From positions 15,372,765 through 15,436,764 of the forward strand of contig OY829655.1 of the NCBI GenBank assembly GCA_963691815.1: DNA of 64,000 nt, in the 5' to 3' direction. Shown in pieces: positions 49,483 to 62,132 of the stretch. The position numbers were made by a program, and so were the translations under genes. This DNA comes from Echiichthys vipera. Its lineage: Eukaryota; Chordata; Actinopteri; Perciformes; Trachinidae. The notes under the pieces are model-generated. The model did not search any database. It was not told where the DNA came from and worked only from the letters and a program-made list of their open reading frames with translations. Numbering within the stretch: the stretch's first letter is position 1; every line of letters starts with the position of its first letter.

Positions 49483-50730
49483 TGGACTGGGAATGATACC
49501 GTGTCAAGCCTCCTTTTGATTGGAGATGTCAGGAAGAATGAGCGATGTAAAATGCTGATGTCAAAAAGCCTGGTGTTTAGCTTGTCCGTGCTGACAGGTT
49601 AGGAAATGGACCATGCTACCTGACCAGCATGAGAATGGCTGCCCTGCGGTGCCACAGCAGTCACATCTGCAGGCAGACGATAAACAAGTTCTCATGCTGT
49701 CAATCAGCAACAGTACTTCCTATTTTCTCTGTGTTTAGCTTTCTCTCCCTTTCTGACTGTGTAGCGCTCCCCTGCCTGTCACATTGACAAAGCATTACAG
49801 CCTTACAGTAAAAGGCCTTTATTTAACTTGCCATTTTTTTGCTTCCGGTCATATCATTTTGAATCACTCAGAGGGAGGTTACTGTGTGCTTGAAAATGTA
49901 ATATGATTTTTTTGTGATTTTGTGTCACTTTTTCTATTATTTATTCTGACAGCAGTAGATTGTAAAAAACAAACAAAAAAAACAACAACCAAACAAGCTC
50001 AGGGAAAGGTGGAGCAGATATGTTCAGATCTGAGGATTACTCTCCCATCACATGGACATTTAGTAGGATATTTCCATTTTTGATAGTTTTAGGAGGTAAA
50101 ATACCTGGATTTGCTTAGCTCTAAAGCTAAAAAATGTCTTTTCAAATTGTATGTCTGCTCGCACAGAGTAATGAACCTATCATTCCACTTATGGCAGTTG
50201 AAAATACAGACATTGCTGGCAGAAGATTTTATTAGCTGGAGCTAATTCATTTTAATGCCATACATAACTAGCCAAAGGCCAAATCAAATTTAGCTGTTTT
50301 CTGCTTGATGTGCTGCAGGCGAAGATAATTTAACAGAAAAAAACACTCCTCTAACACAACTCTATGATAGCAAGTAAACTGTGTCTTTTGGTGCGACATA
50401 GTTGAAAACAACAAACTCAATTCAATCAGATTTAAAAATTCTGAACGATTTGGGTGAGAAAAACTTCTTTGTTAAAGGTTCTGCAGTTGACATTCAACAG
50501 AGAACAAATATTTGCTGAGTAAAGAAGGTGAAGTCAAACTCCCACTGCGCGTGCTGTAATCTGAGCATGTGTTATTTGTTGAGGTTGACAGTCCGGCTAT
50601 GTGTGCATGATAGTGCCTTGTATGTTGGTATCAGACCCCAAGAGCTGTGACAAATGGTTGATATTTGAGGAGTTAGGGAACGGTTTGTGAGAGCCATGAG
50701 GAAGCAATCGCATCCCACTAATTTTTTTAG
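49483..50730. other. No gene; possible conserved noncoding DNA
   Basis: The stretch 49610-49830 has balanced base composition and no repeats. The pyrimidine-rich ATTTTTTTAG ending at 50730 is the acceptor of the next candidate exon. Confidence 0.35.
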
Positions 50731-50810
50731 TGTTTCGAGTACAGCTCCTTTGTGGTGAGGAAAAGATCATGGTCATTGTTAAATCAAACCAACCACGACT
50801 GTACGAGATG
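50731..50810 (+). CDS. Candidate host exon, product and frame not settled
   Basis: Eighty bases lie between a good acceptor-like tract (CACTAATTTTTTTAG) and a strong donor (ATG then GTATGTGA). Two frames are open. One reads FRVQLLCGEEKIMVIVKS then NQPRLYEM, ending at a codon boundary. The other reads CFEYSSFVVRKRSWSLL then NQTNHDCTR. The second would follow directly, in phase, from the weak exon at 32656-32764. Neither is recognised. The strong splice sites are the main evidence; a chance pair of splice-like sites is the alternative. Confidence 0.33.
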
Positions 50811-51961
50811 GTATGTGAAAAGTGGTCTCACTTGTCTAAGTCGCACACACTGACTTTTCCAAATTTGTGGGATTGGGCTGTACAAAGTGCAAGTTGGATA
50901 AAAATTATTTATTTTAGTTTTCAAGGTAAACCTGCAATACGTATGTGTGAGCCACTGGATGAAGTTTTTGATACACCCATGTATTAAAGTGCCAGGGTGA
51001 CACATACTTTAACCTAGCCCCTGTATAAAGAATTACATGTGACACACAAGCTCACCCACTCTTCCTGTAGTGACGTAAAAACGGCAATGATATGTAACAA
51101 TCTGTCAGCTACAAGCAGTAATCCCAGTGAGCTGCATCATGCTTTTATTTGAGAGGATTTGGAAGCTTTCGAGTCTGACTCACTATGAAACATCTGAATT
51201 TCTTTGTAGCAGAACTGGCTGTCAGATTTTTCATAACGCTCACAGAGGAGAAATGAAAAGCGGATTATTTGAGACTATTACAGCCCTGATAGGCAAATTT
51301 CAATTCATCCCAGCATACTTGAATCCTGATGAGATCAGTCAAAATGGGCGAGCTAGAATGCAGCCATGATGACAGGACAGTCTGGGGTGTTTTTGGTTCT
51401 TATTACATGGCCATTCTCTGCAATGCTTGCATGTGGGTTCTAAGGTGCTGAAAAAAAAGCTGCCCGAGCATTTTCAGATAAATCACTGTCCAAAGCAGCT
51501 ATTGTTTAAACCTGTGCTTTAGTCGGGAATGAAGATCTCAAGGATATCGGTAGACAATTATAGACAACTACTGGGTGGCTCATGTATTCTAGTACATACA
51601 GCTTGGATAATGACATCCTGCACACTTGCCTTTAAAATCCAACGCTTTTTTCTAAAAGAAATAATAATAATAAGGTTAAAACTATTGTATTGTGCCAAAC
51701 TCTGAAAAACAACTCCTGTTTTGAATTAACAACCTCTTGGGGACCTTGTTCTGAAACTTATGAAGAATGCACATGGATTGCAATTATGCCCCATGAATTC
51801 CATGGCCCTGTGCCTGGAAAATGTGCATAAACTCATACATACATTCATTGGATATTAAGAATTTGTCATCAAGCAGACAAAGACGAATTATTGTTATTAA
51901 CAGCACAAAGTCTTCCATATGTTAAGGTTTAGAAGTCAGATTATCTAACTAGAATTATCAC
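50811..51961. other. No gene recognised
   Basis: Unique AT-rich DNA. A small ATAATAATAATAA patch lies at 51660-51672. Confidence 0.45.
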
Positions 51962-52115
51962 CTTGCCAAGAACATGTTTCTGCGAGGTCAAAGTGATCTC
52001 TTCCTTGAGTCCAAGTGGACATTTGCGCCACATTTGAAGAAATTCCCTCAAGTTCCTGAGATATTGTGACAACCCAAAAAAGCATCTCCCGCTATGGCAT
52101 AAAAAATCTCGGGTC
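51962..52115 (+). repeat. Common teleost repeat (GAAGAAATTCCCTCAAG type)
   Basis: GAGGTCAAAGTGATC, CCTTGAGTCCAAGTGGACAT, TTTGAAGAAATTCCCTCAAG and TGAGATATTGTGACAACCC follow the order of a very common repeat in teleost genomes. The class cannot be settled here. Confidence 0.65.
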
Positions 52116-52890
52116 TGATCACAGGGAGAGAGCTTCTAACATTAACCAAAGTGTTGCTGAAATGACATCACCCTGAATGTGATGTCGACACAAGGCTTTA
52201 AATTGCTCAAAGATCGCAATACTGTGAATGGCAGGGAGGTAGATGGCCAGAACAGAACAAACACCAAAGAAAATTTTTTTTTTTTTTTAATCCTGATAAC
52301 TCGAGTTACAAAGAATAAGAAAATATGCAAATGAAAGTAAAAGATGCAATGATTCTATAAAACAATGATGGACATATTGTAAAAAGAAAGATATCCATGT
52401 CGTTTTTAATTATAAAACAGGTTGAGTGAACACTGTTGAACATTGAACACTGTTTATAAAATAATATTGTGTCTAAAATGTCTAAAATAATGTGTTTTTT
52501 GAACATTATGGTATGTAAAGATATTTTAGTAGAAAGCCAAAATACAAGAATGAACCTGAAAATTAGAATAATATGGAACCTTTAATATGGAACCTTTAAT
52601 ATTACACGAGATACCATGTGACGTACACGCCATCAACCAATTGTGCTACGGGAAATATACCTTTCTATATTTTCCTTTCTATATTTGTATTTCAATTTTA
52701 AAATTGAAACACCTTTGGTGCGTACTGTCATTAAAAAATATTTCATAGCCAGACCTCAAAAAGTCCTCCACACTGAAATAACAATAAACGAATGGAATGT
52801 TCTTCATTGGGAAGCTAAAGGTCTCAGTAGATATTCATTGTACTGAACAGTATGACCTTGAATATTTTTGTCTAAAACTAGATTTTATTA
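52116..52890. other. No gene recognised
   Basis: AT-rich. A T run lies at 52274-52288. A small direct repeat, AATATGGAACCTTT twice, lies at 52568-52599. Confidence 0.5.
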
Positions 52891-54409
<1,519 letters not shown>

Positions 54410-54650
54410 CGACTAAACCAATCCACAACCTTTTTTTAATCCTAACCAAAGGTTTTTCATGCCTAACCCAACCAACACCTTTTATTGGCTAAAATTGTTT
54501 TTTTTGCGGGTTATTACACCTCCAGGCTGGTGATTTTTCACAGTCGTTTTCCAGTCAGTAATTTTTTTGAAGTGTTTTTCATGCCTCAGGCTAACCGTCA
54601 CCTTTTATTGGCTAAAAGCGGTCATGCAACGTTGTTTTTTGTGCATTTTT
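54410..54650 (+). repeat. Second locus of the CTAACCAA...TTGGCTAAAA repeat, two units
   Basis: Unit 1 has AATCCTAACCAAAGGTTTTT, CATGCCTAACCC and TTTTATTGGCTAAAA. Unit 2 has TTTTTCATGCCTCAGGCTAA and TTTTATTGGCTAAAA. As at 37911-38225, the repeat occurs as a tandem pair. Confidence 0.68.
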
Positions 54651-57600
54651 GCAATAAAGTTTTAGCGTCTTTTGTCTGTCAGCTTACACAAAGCCACTCC
54701 TGACAGACCAGTCCTCAATGGTCATTGGTCAAACCTGGCCTAAGACTAGTGACATAATTTTCCCTATAAAAGTATAGGACAGCCTCCGGTTCACGTTGGT
54801 GTGATGCGGAGGTGGAATGTTAACTGCAGATTTGGTCGGGTGAAGATATTCAAAAACAGTTCGACAATACGCACAAAAACTCCAAGGTCTATGGAAAGAT
54901 TTGTAAACAAAGCGACGCGTCGCAATGAAGTCAATCAATACGTGTGACGTGTTATAGCGTGATGACGTATAGGCAGGCAAGAAGCATACCGCCGTGGCCC
55001 AGGTAGTGTGAGTACAAACGGGCCTGGCCCGCGGGGGACCCTAAAGCACAGGGCACGGTAAGGATGAACAGTGTGAGTGCGCCCTGAGATCTTCAGCCTG
55101 CTGGCTTTTGTGTGACTTAAATGTTCACACAATCTCTGCAGGGGTCCAAGCCACACACCCCTCCTCCTTCTCTCCTCTTTGTCTCATTCACACACACACA
55201 CACACACACATGTGTTGTTTAGCTTTAGTTTATTATGTGTTTTGTTTTGCATTTATTAATTTGTTAATAAATGTTTGTGTTAACAATATGTCTGTTTATT
55301 TAATATTACACAAAGAAGAATGAGCCAGCCTCTACTAAGAAAATAACTTTTAAATCCTTCAACTGAGTAAACTATTACATTTATCGGTGTTCAACCCTTA
55401 ATTGGTAGTTTAATCTATTTAATAAGACTTATATATTAGTTGTCACTCCGTCTGTGACGGTGGTGCCCCGAGGTACTCTGGTTTAACTAGAGTCATTTTA
55501 TTATTATCTTTGATAATTATTGGTGATAGCTAATATTTACTTGATTAACGATACATTTATTGAGAATACTCAATCTCAAGCTGAACGTGAGTCAAGGCCC
55601 TACATTTAATTGGTTCTCCGTGTGAAGTTTAAAAAAAATTAAAGTTATTAGTTTTATTAATTTTTCTTTAATCATTTGAAACATTTTTAAAATATTTAAT
55701 TTGATAGTCATACCTTTGATCCAATTAACCTAGAGTACCTACAACAGTAATCTAAAGACAGCGGGGTAGATACTTATATTTCACTGCTGCTGTAGGTTCA
55801 CACCAATATTTTTCACAAGAGATCACTATGATCTTCTATATAAATTTCATGATTTGTGTGTGTCATTAACATCTTGGGAGCATGTTGGAAAGAAGAGACC
55901 TCATTTTAAATCAAATCAGAAGATCTCCATCCTAATCCCATCTTACTTTATATCTTTATAAAAAAGTAAGCATATATGTTTTAAGACGAGTACAGTAAAT
56001 AACTTATTAAGTTTACATGCAAAAAATATTCCTACTAAGCTTCAGAATTATATTGGAATATCCAAACGGAATATGATATTTATGTGACCTGTGTGAAATT
56101 TGGAATATTGTAATATTCAAAATGTTACCAGTGGAATATCAGTGTCCATGTTAAGGTTGAGCAAGGAAACGGAATACGTTCAGTCATATGTATAACATTA
56201 TTGGTAGGACCTGCATCATACAGATTTTGCTTTAGTTGCATCATACATTGTATTTTGATGGAAATCTCTCTGGACATTTTGATGGACATGTTCGTGCTAT
56301 AATGTGCACAGAAGCTTGACGTCCAGACATGTGTTATCCTGCTCTGTTTCCATTCAGCAAATGTTATGTTATGCCTGTCAGTGATCTGGATCAGAGATTC
56401 TTTCTAAAGTTTAATGTCTATCCAAAGCGATTTTCTATCACAACTAGGGTGAGGTTTAAAACAACATGGGGCAGTCAGGGTTAGCAAAATCTCAATATAG
56501 TATGAAGTATAACTAATAAGAATTAGGCTTCAATTTGATGCCATTGTGAAAAAATAATAGTCCAATATGTTGGCAAATGGGCTGTTCAATTTTTTTTTTT
56601 TACAAAATAAAGGTTTTTGTTGAGGTGCTGTGGTTATTTTAAAAAAAAAAAAACATGCTAGTACAGCAGTGGTATAGCCACATTAGATATAATATCAAAT
56701 TCTGAACAGTAAAGAATAACAACATTTCAGATTAAATCAACTACTAATAACTTGTTCTCTAATTTTGAGCTCCAGTGTATATACGTAAATGTATTATAAT
56801 GTATGATTTTCAACTAAACATAGATCACGTAAAATACCTCGAAATCCCTATCCTGTATATGATTGTAAAATGTTTTACCCCCAAATCATTCTTACTATAA
56901 TGCTTGTTTTGTTTTTTTTAAATCATGTCATGACGTAATTACGTTACCTAAGAACACTAGTTGCAATGGCATGAAGCAGGATTTATGGCACTCACTGAGA
57001 GGAGAGGTTTCTTTCTGGTTTTCACTCAGGCCTTGTGTCATCTTTGATTATATCATATATTATAGTCATGCTCAGCTGCTTTATTCTATTTTGAAACAGC
57101 TAAGCTTTAGCTGTTTGCAGGAGAGAAAAGAAAATATGTATTTTAGAGATGGGACTTATTTCACTTGCACCACCACTTATATTTAAAATATATGATTATG
57201 CACACACGCTTATCAACCAACTGATCAGACCAGTGAGTTCATGCAGCTGAGGTTGGCTGCTGGATTACAGAATACACAACTTGACATGACTTGAATTTTG
57301 TTTTACACAAACTTGTTTTTTCTACTCCTCTCTGTACTAACCTGATCAAGCATGAGCAAGGTAAAAGATGTGTTGCGTGTATTGTGTCCCCATGCCCATC
57401 CCTGTCCTTTGAGCCAAATAACACCATTGGATATTGAGGCTCTTCATTTTTTCTATTTTTCAGAACTTGTTTATTTTTATTTTTTTCTGTTATTTTGTTT
57501 GAGTATTATGCCACTGATGTTGTACTTAACATATTGACATAATCTGCTCACATCTGACTAGTCTCTTGCGTTCCCCACCAGTCTTCAGTGATTTTAATGC

Positions 57601-58611
57601 CATTACTGCCACCTCATTGGCCATTTTAGTTGCCAGGGGAATTAGTAGTACAGCGATGCACTGACCTCTCTAGTCAGTACATGGATGCATTTCTAATTGA
57701 ATACACTTTTAGAGAGTAGAGACTCACTGGATGGAATGGCTGGTGCTGGTTTACTGCAGATATTATCTGTAAATTGTTAAACTGCTGTGTAGTGTATGCA
57801 TGAGTAAATGCAGATGGAACTGGGAAATCTTGGAGGCTACCTGCCTTCATGCTGTTGGTATGTGTGTTGCCCAACATGGTTTAAGTTGTACTCACTTCTG
57901 CATATACGTATTTAGGATTTATATATTCTCTCAACCAGGCATGGTGTATCAAAGTCATATAGAAAAGAGATGAGATCTGGAACATTGTATGCTTTTGGGT
58001 CAGTTGAGATAGCTTTTTTTTGACACTAGTCCTGACCGGGAGTTAGTTAAAGAGATTTAAAATTAGGAAAACACATGGGGGCTGTTGGATGAAAGGAGGA
58101 ACATCTGTGAGGGCTGCTTTGCACCTGAGATTAGCTTTACATTAAGCATGTGGCAGTTAGTTAGCTCGTTTTCAGCTCTTGTGAACGCATCTCCGTGATG
58201 CATTCATGTCTGCCTTGTAACTTTCATTGTGCCAAAAAGTGTTCAGTTGGCTTAGTCCATTTCAACCATGCAGTTGGTGCACTCCATGGTCCAGTAGGTT
58301 TACACAAATTCTACAGTACTGTATCCTTTTGGAGAGTTCATTTTAGGTTATCCACCGACTGTTTACACACCAATGAAGCAGAAACAGCAGAAGCATAAAT
58401 AGCACTTCTAAAAATAAAGTGAGTCAATGGATTGAGGTGAAGCAAGTCATGTCGAAAGCCTCCAGATAGAAACACAAATGATATTTGGTTTCGTTTCATG
58501 GTCAGATGTGATAAAGTGTGACTGTAATGTTAAAATGAGATAACGTCCCTTTCATCTCATATTAAATGAGATGGACATCTATTACTTCCTATACTGATTA
58601 TATTATTATGC
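54651..58611. other. No gene recognised; small CA array
   Basis: A CA array lies at 55188-55210. A GC-richer block at 54940-55090 resembles a decayed DNA transposon, but no ends pair up. A 16-bp imperfect inverted repeat links 55471-55486 and 55725-55740. T and A runs lie at 56590-56601 and 56640-56653. Confidence 0.4.
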
Positions 58612-58932
58612 AACCTGTTCTCAGCCCAACTCGTCACATACTGCCGTTTTCTCAAGACCCTTTGGCGTCACTTGACGATGCCTTGGGTAGTCCTGTGCTT
58701 CAAAAATATCCCAATCCCAGTTGCTTCAAACTGCCTGGTTAAGTTTCGTCAACAAAATCACTTGGTTCAAATTAGGAAAATATCTTGGATGGCGTTACAG
58801 TAAAATAAATGAGTAGGTACCGTGACACATGGACAGTTACGCTCCCACGTAGGCTGGGACACAAACCCTGGTCTCCTGGATAAAAGTCCAGTGTTTGTTT
58901 GACCCATCCATCTCCCCAACCTACTTCTTAAT
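58612..58932 (+). repeat. Dispersed unclassified repeat family, copy C
   Basis: Ordered blocks shared with copies A and B: CAACTCGTCACATACTGCCG, CCCTTTGGCGTCACTTGACG, TCAACAAAATCACTTGGTTC, GGGACACAAACCCTGGTCTC and AAAGTCCAGTGTTTGTTTGA, then CCCATCCATC. It appears to be the best preserved of the three. Confidence 0.75.
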
Positions 58933-60798
58933 GCTAGTTTGGCTATCTTAAACCTGGAACACTTGCTCTAAGTGACCAATGTCAGCACGGACAGGTTTAC
59001 AGTTGAATGGCCAGTGAGGGAAATAACAAAATGGCGTTATTTAACATCACATTTTTTATTAATACATTGAAGGAACTGACAGGATAACATTTCACAAGAA
59101 TTGTATTTTATATGATTCTGCATGACAAATAAACTGATTGAGTAAGTGATTGATTGACTTTTGCAGGTCTTAGTTTCAGAGCATTGATTGTACAACGATA
59201 TTGTAAGGTTCACCATAAGTATTTTCACAGAAGTTACATCACTTTACTGTAATGCAGCCTTTAAAACCAGGAAAAGACAACACTTAAGTCATATAACAAT
59301 ATCCAAAATCTGAGACGATTCTAAGAATTAGACGAAGTCTCACATTACATTATCAATATAAAATCCATATATTGCCCAGCCATACCGCCAAGACAGCCAC
59401 CCAATGTTACTGTGTTGTACATTTTCCTGAACATAACGTAGCCTAAAACAGACGTATTTCACTTAGAGTTGATGCTGCAATTCTTTTGTTGTCATAGGCA
59501 CAGACAAGCCAATGGTGCAGAATGGTTCTGGGCTGATGAACATACACACAAGCCTGATAATTACAGCAGCTCTCTCTCTCTATTCAAGCCTTTGTGACTC
59601 TCTGAGACACAATTTGTCTCGACGAGCAAAAAGCCCTCTTGTGCCTGCCTTTTACCTGATCCCACTCCTGTCTGCTAATTCAATTTACAAGCAGCAAATA
59701 TGATTGCCATGTGGATTCCAGACAAAACTGATCCTACTGCTCCTTTCTTGTCTTCTTGTAATTGAGTCACAGATGAATAACTGTCCTCCCCCCACATGTA
59801 ATAAAGATACACATGAGATACTTTAGTACTGTAAGCCTATCACAACACAACAGCGCATCTGTGAGGGTAAAGGCATGATGAGTTAATTTTTCAGCAGCTC
59901 TTTTGGCTGCTTACAGTAGGTGTCAGGACGGGAAGTTGGTATCAATAGCAGCAAATACTGCTCTATTTACACAAGTAGACATACTATATATGCTTGCTAC
60001 ACCAACACGTGTTCATCTGAACATGTCAACATCATATATGAATGCTTTGTCAGGACTCCATTGCGTAACTTGTCAATGAACTAAAAAGCCTTGTGTGACA
60101 AAGACACACATCTCTATTGGATTAAAAGTGTTAAACTAAAGGAAAACATATATTCACAGATGCAGTTTTTGGACAGAGAAATACCTGCACAATAGAATAA
60201 AATAAGTGAAGAAAATTGTCTAAGAAAATGTCTCTTTTTTTACAATATTTCAACTCGGCATTGTGAAAAAAAATAGTGCAATAGGGATTATTATCTCTAG
60301 TGAAATCATCTTTGGAGAAAAGAATACCGTTCATGCTGTGATCTGCTTACTTAAGTTTTTTTGGCATACATAAGATTTAACTGGTTCATGTTGATGCTGT
60401 ATTTTGTTGACCACTGTTTAATGACATACTTGCCAACATTTGGTTGTGAAAAGAAGGGAGATTTTTTTCATCATTGTATAGGCCCAAGTAATTTGAAATT
60501 TATTGCCTTGTATTTTACACCTGATGAAGGAACCTGGTTCTGAAAATGTTGTTTCTTTGATATTCAATAAATTATTTTTGTCGCAGTATCTGGCAACTCT
60601 GTAAGTAATGCTTAATGATTATACATTCCTCAATTTGGCATGTATATTCTCCATCCTGCATAAGTCTACACCACAAATCATCTTAATTAAAAGAAAGCTA
60701 TGGAGAGTAATGAGAAGCACCCGGTGTGTCTGACTCACACAACAATGGTCAGACACACCTGTTTTAATCTGTTTGTCCAATAATGTAAGACAGAGGAG
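58933..60798. other. No gene recognised
   Basis: Unique AT-rich DNA. CACCTGATGAAGGAACCTGG at 60518-60537 resembles a motif in some retrotransposon tails, but nothing nearby supports it. Confidence 0.4.
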
Positions 60799-61123
60799 CT
60801 AACCATGTTTCTTACTTTTGATAATCTGGGTTGTTTTAGTTCTCCCAGAGGAGGAGTTCTTTGCGATTTCTGAATCTGGAAACATGGCACCAAGACTTCT
60901 GCTGAATTTGTCACTGAATGCCACAGTCAAATTATTCTTTGCTATCAGCATGGGCATTTTGAGAAAGGACTCCATCCTCGACACCCCCCTCTGTCCTTCT
61001 ATGCTGGCTTTATGTTTCACAGTGCCGGCATGTTTAACCAGATCATTTTTTCCACTGCTCTGAACACAAACATAAAAATTACACAACTTACAATAGGCAT
61101 GGTGGGCACCACACTGGCTGGCT
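60799..61123 (-). pseudogene. hAT-like transposase N-terminus with C2H2/BED-type finger
   Basis: On the minus strand, from about 61123, the frame reads AYCKLCNFYVCVQSSGKND and LVKHAGTVKHKAS, giving a C-x2-C-x16-H-x5-H finger. Further on it reads NNLTVAFSDKFSRSLGAM followed by FPDSEIAKNSSSGRTKT. The finger plus the block FPDSxIAKxxxxGRTKT is the N-terminal arrangement of a hAT-like transposase group common in fish genomes. The frame stops at 60799, long before the catalytic region. It begins right where a LINE/SINE-type tail starts (61125), so the 5' part has been lost or interrupted. It is a fragment with no expected function. Confidence 0.65.
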
Positions 61124-61124
61124 T

Positions 61125-61200
61125 TATCAAATCAAATCAAATCAACCTTTATTTATATGGCGCTTTTCATACAGATGTACAGAAAAAGAGAAACATCAAA
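61125..61200 (+). repeat. Retroposon tail: (AATCA)n with CCTTTATTTATATGGCGC
   Basis: Four ATCAA-type pentamers (61127-61146) adjoin CCTTTATTTATATGGCGCTT and TTCATACAGATGTACAG. This is a 3'-end signature of fish SINE/LINE elements read on the minus strand. No head was found, so it is a short truncated insertion. Confidence 0.55.
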
Positions 61201-61255
61201 TAAAATCAGGAGAAGAAAGTTAGAAGAACCCAACCCTCCCACAATCATGCACAGA

Positions 61256-61350
61256 GACACACACATATGTATACGTTCATTCACACATTCACACAAACAC
61301 ACACAGCCACGCTGACACACAGACACACACACTCACACCTACACAAACAC
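61256..61350. repeat. CA-rich low-complexity tract
   Basis: Imperfect ACACACA/CACATTCACACA sequence. Confidence 0.8.
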
Positions 61351-61933
61351 TAGCTGTCACTACAGAGACATGGCCAGGCAGCAAGATCTGAGGTAACCCC
61401 GGAAACATGTGTGTGCAACGTGTGTTGAACATATTTTCTTTTTTCTTCAGTTTTTCTTTTCTTTTTCGGTGTGTCAGGTGTCCCTTCATCCATCTCTTTC
61501 CTGTGTAGTCCGAACGCTGAATGCTGAGTTCTTCTTCTTCTGCATTACTTACAGGGTTGATACTGTGACAAACATCCCCCACAAGCTTACTTGTTTATTT
61601 CACTGTAAAATCGGAAGATTAGAGGGAGAAATTACTGACTGGGAGCAGTGCAGTACAGTGCAGGTTAAAAAGCTTTTTTTTTGCAGTTGTTAAATGTTTT
61701 GAGACTGTTTGAACATTTTGCAAACAAAATGTGTAATTTTTCCCAGAAACTTCCAGTTTAGGCCTGTGTTTGAACTGTTTTGGAAATGCAACTTTTGAAT
61801 GGAAAAATGTGTTCAAGCAAATGAGAAAAACTATAATGTTAGAAGAAAATTCAACTTTTCATGACCACTGTTATTTAAAGCAATTATTATTTGCCTAGCT
61901 TCCTGCCTTTCATCCATTGCTCCGTGCTGCTCA
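61351..61933. other. No gene recognised
   Basis: TTC-rich patches near 61437-61465 and 61528-61545; otherwise unique. Confidence 0.45.
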
Positions 61934-62132
61934 TGCCGTGTTCCAGTGCCATGGAAAGTCCAAAGTTTTGGACCTCCAACTCGGAAAAGTGCAGTGTAAT
62001 GCCTACTAGCGAATTTGGTCGATCTCCATTTAATTTGATAGTATGAGGTTCCACTTTGACAGGCATTCCAGTGCACTTTGCCTAGTTTGAGGTCAAAAAC
62101 GTCAGACTTCCCATGGCACTGGAATGCAGCAT
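61934..62132. mobile_element. Foldback (miniature inverted-repeat) element, about 199 bp
   Basis: The left arm (61934-62006; TTCCAGTGCCATGGAAAGTC, then AACTCGGAAAAGTGCAGTG, then AATGCCTAC) and the right arm (62059-62132; CAGGCATTCCAGTGCACTTT, CATGGCACTGGAATGCAGCA) are reverse complements with roughly 75-80 percent match over about 70 bases. They surround a loop of about 50 bases. There is no coding content. The layout is that of a foldback or miniature DNA transposon. The target duplication and the parent family were not determined. Confidence 0.7.

Noticed and set aside
55455..55475. TGGTGCCCCGAG, resembling a retroelement primer-binding site
   Set aside because: No long terminal repeats, polypurine tract or polyprotein sequence were found on either side.
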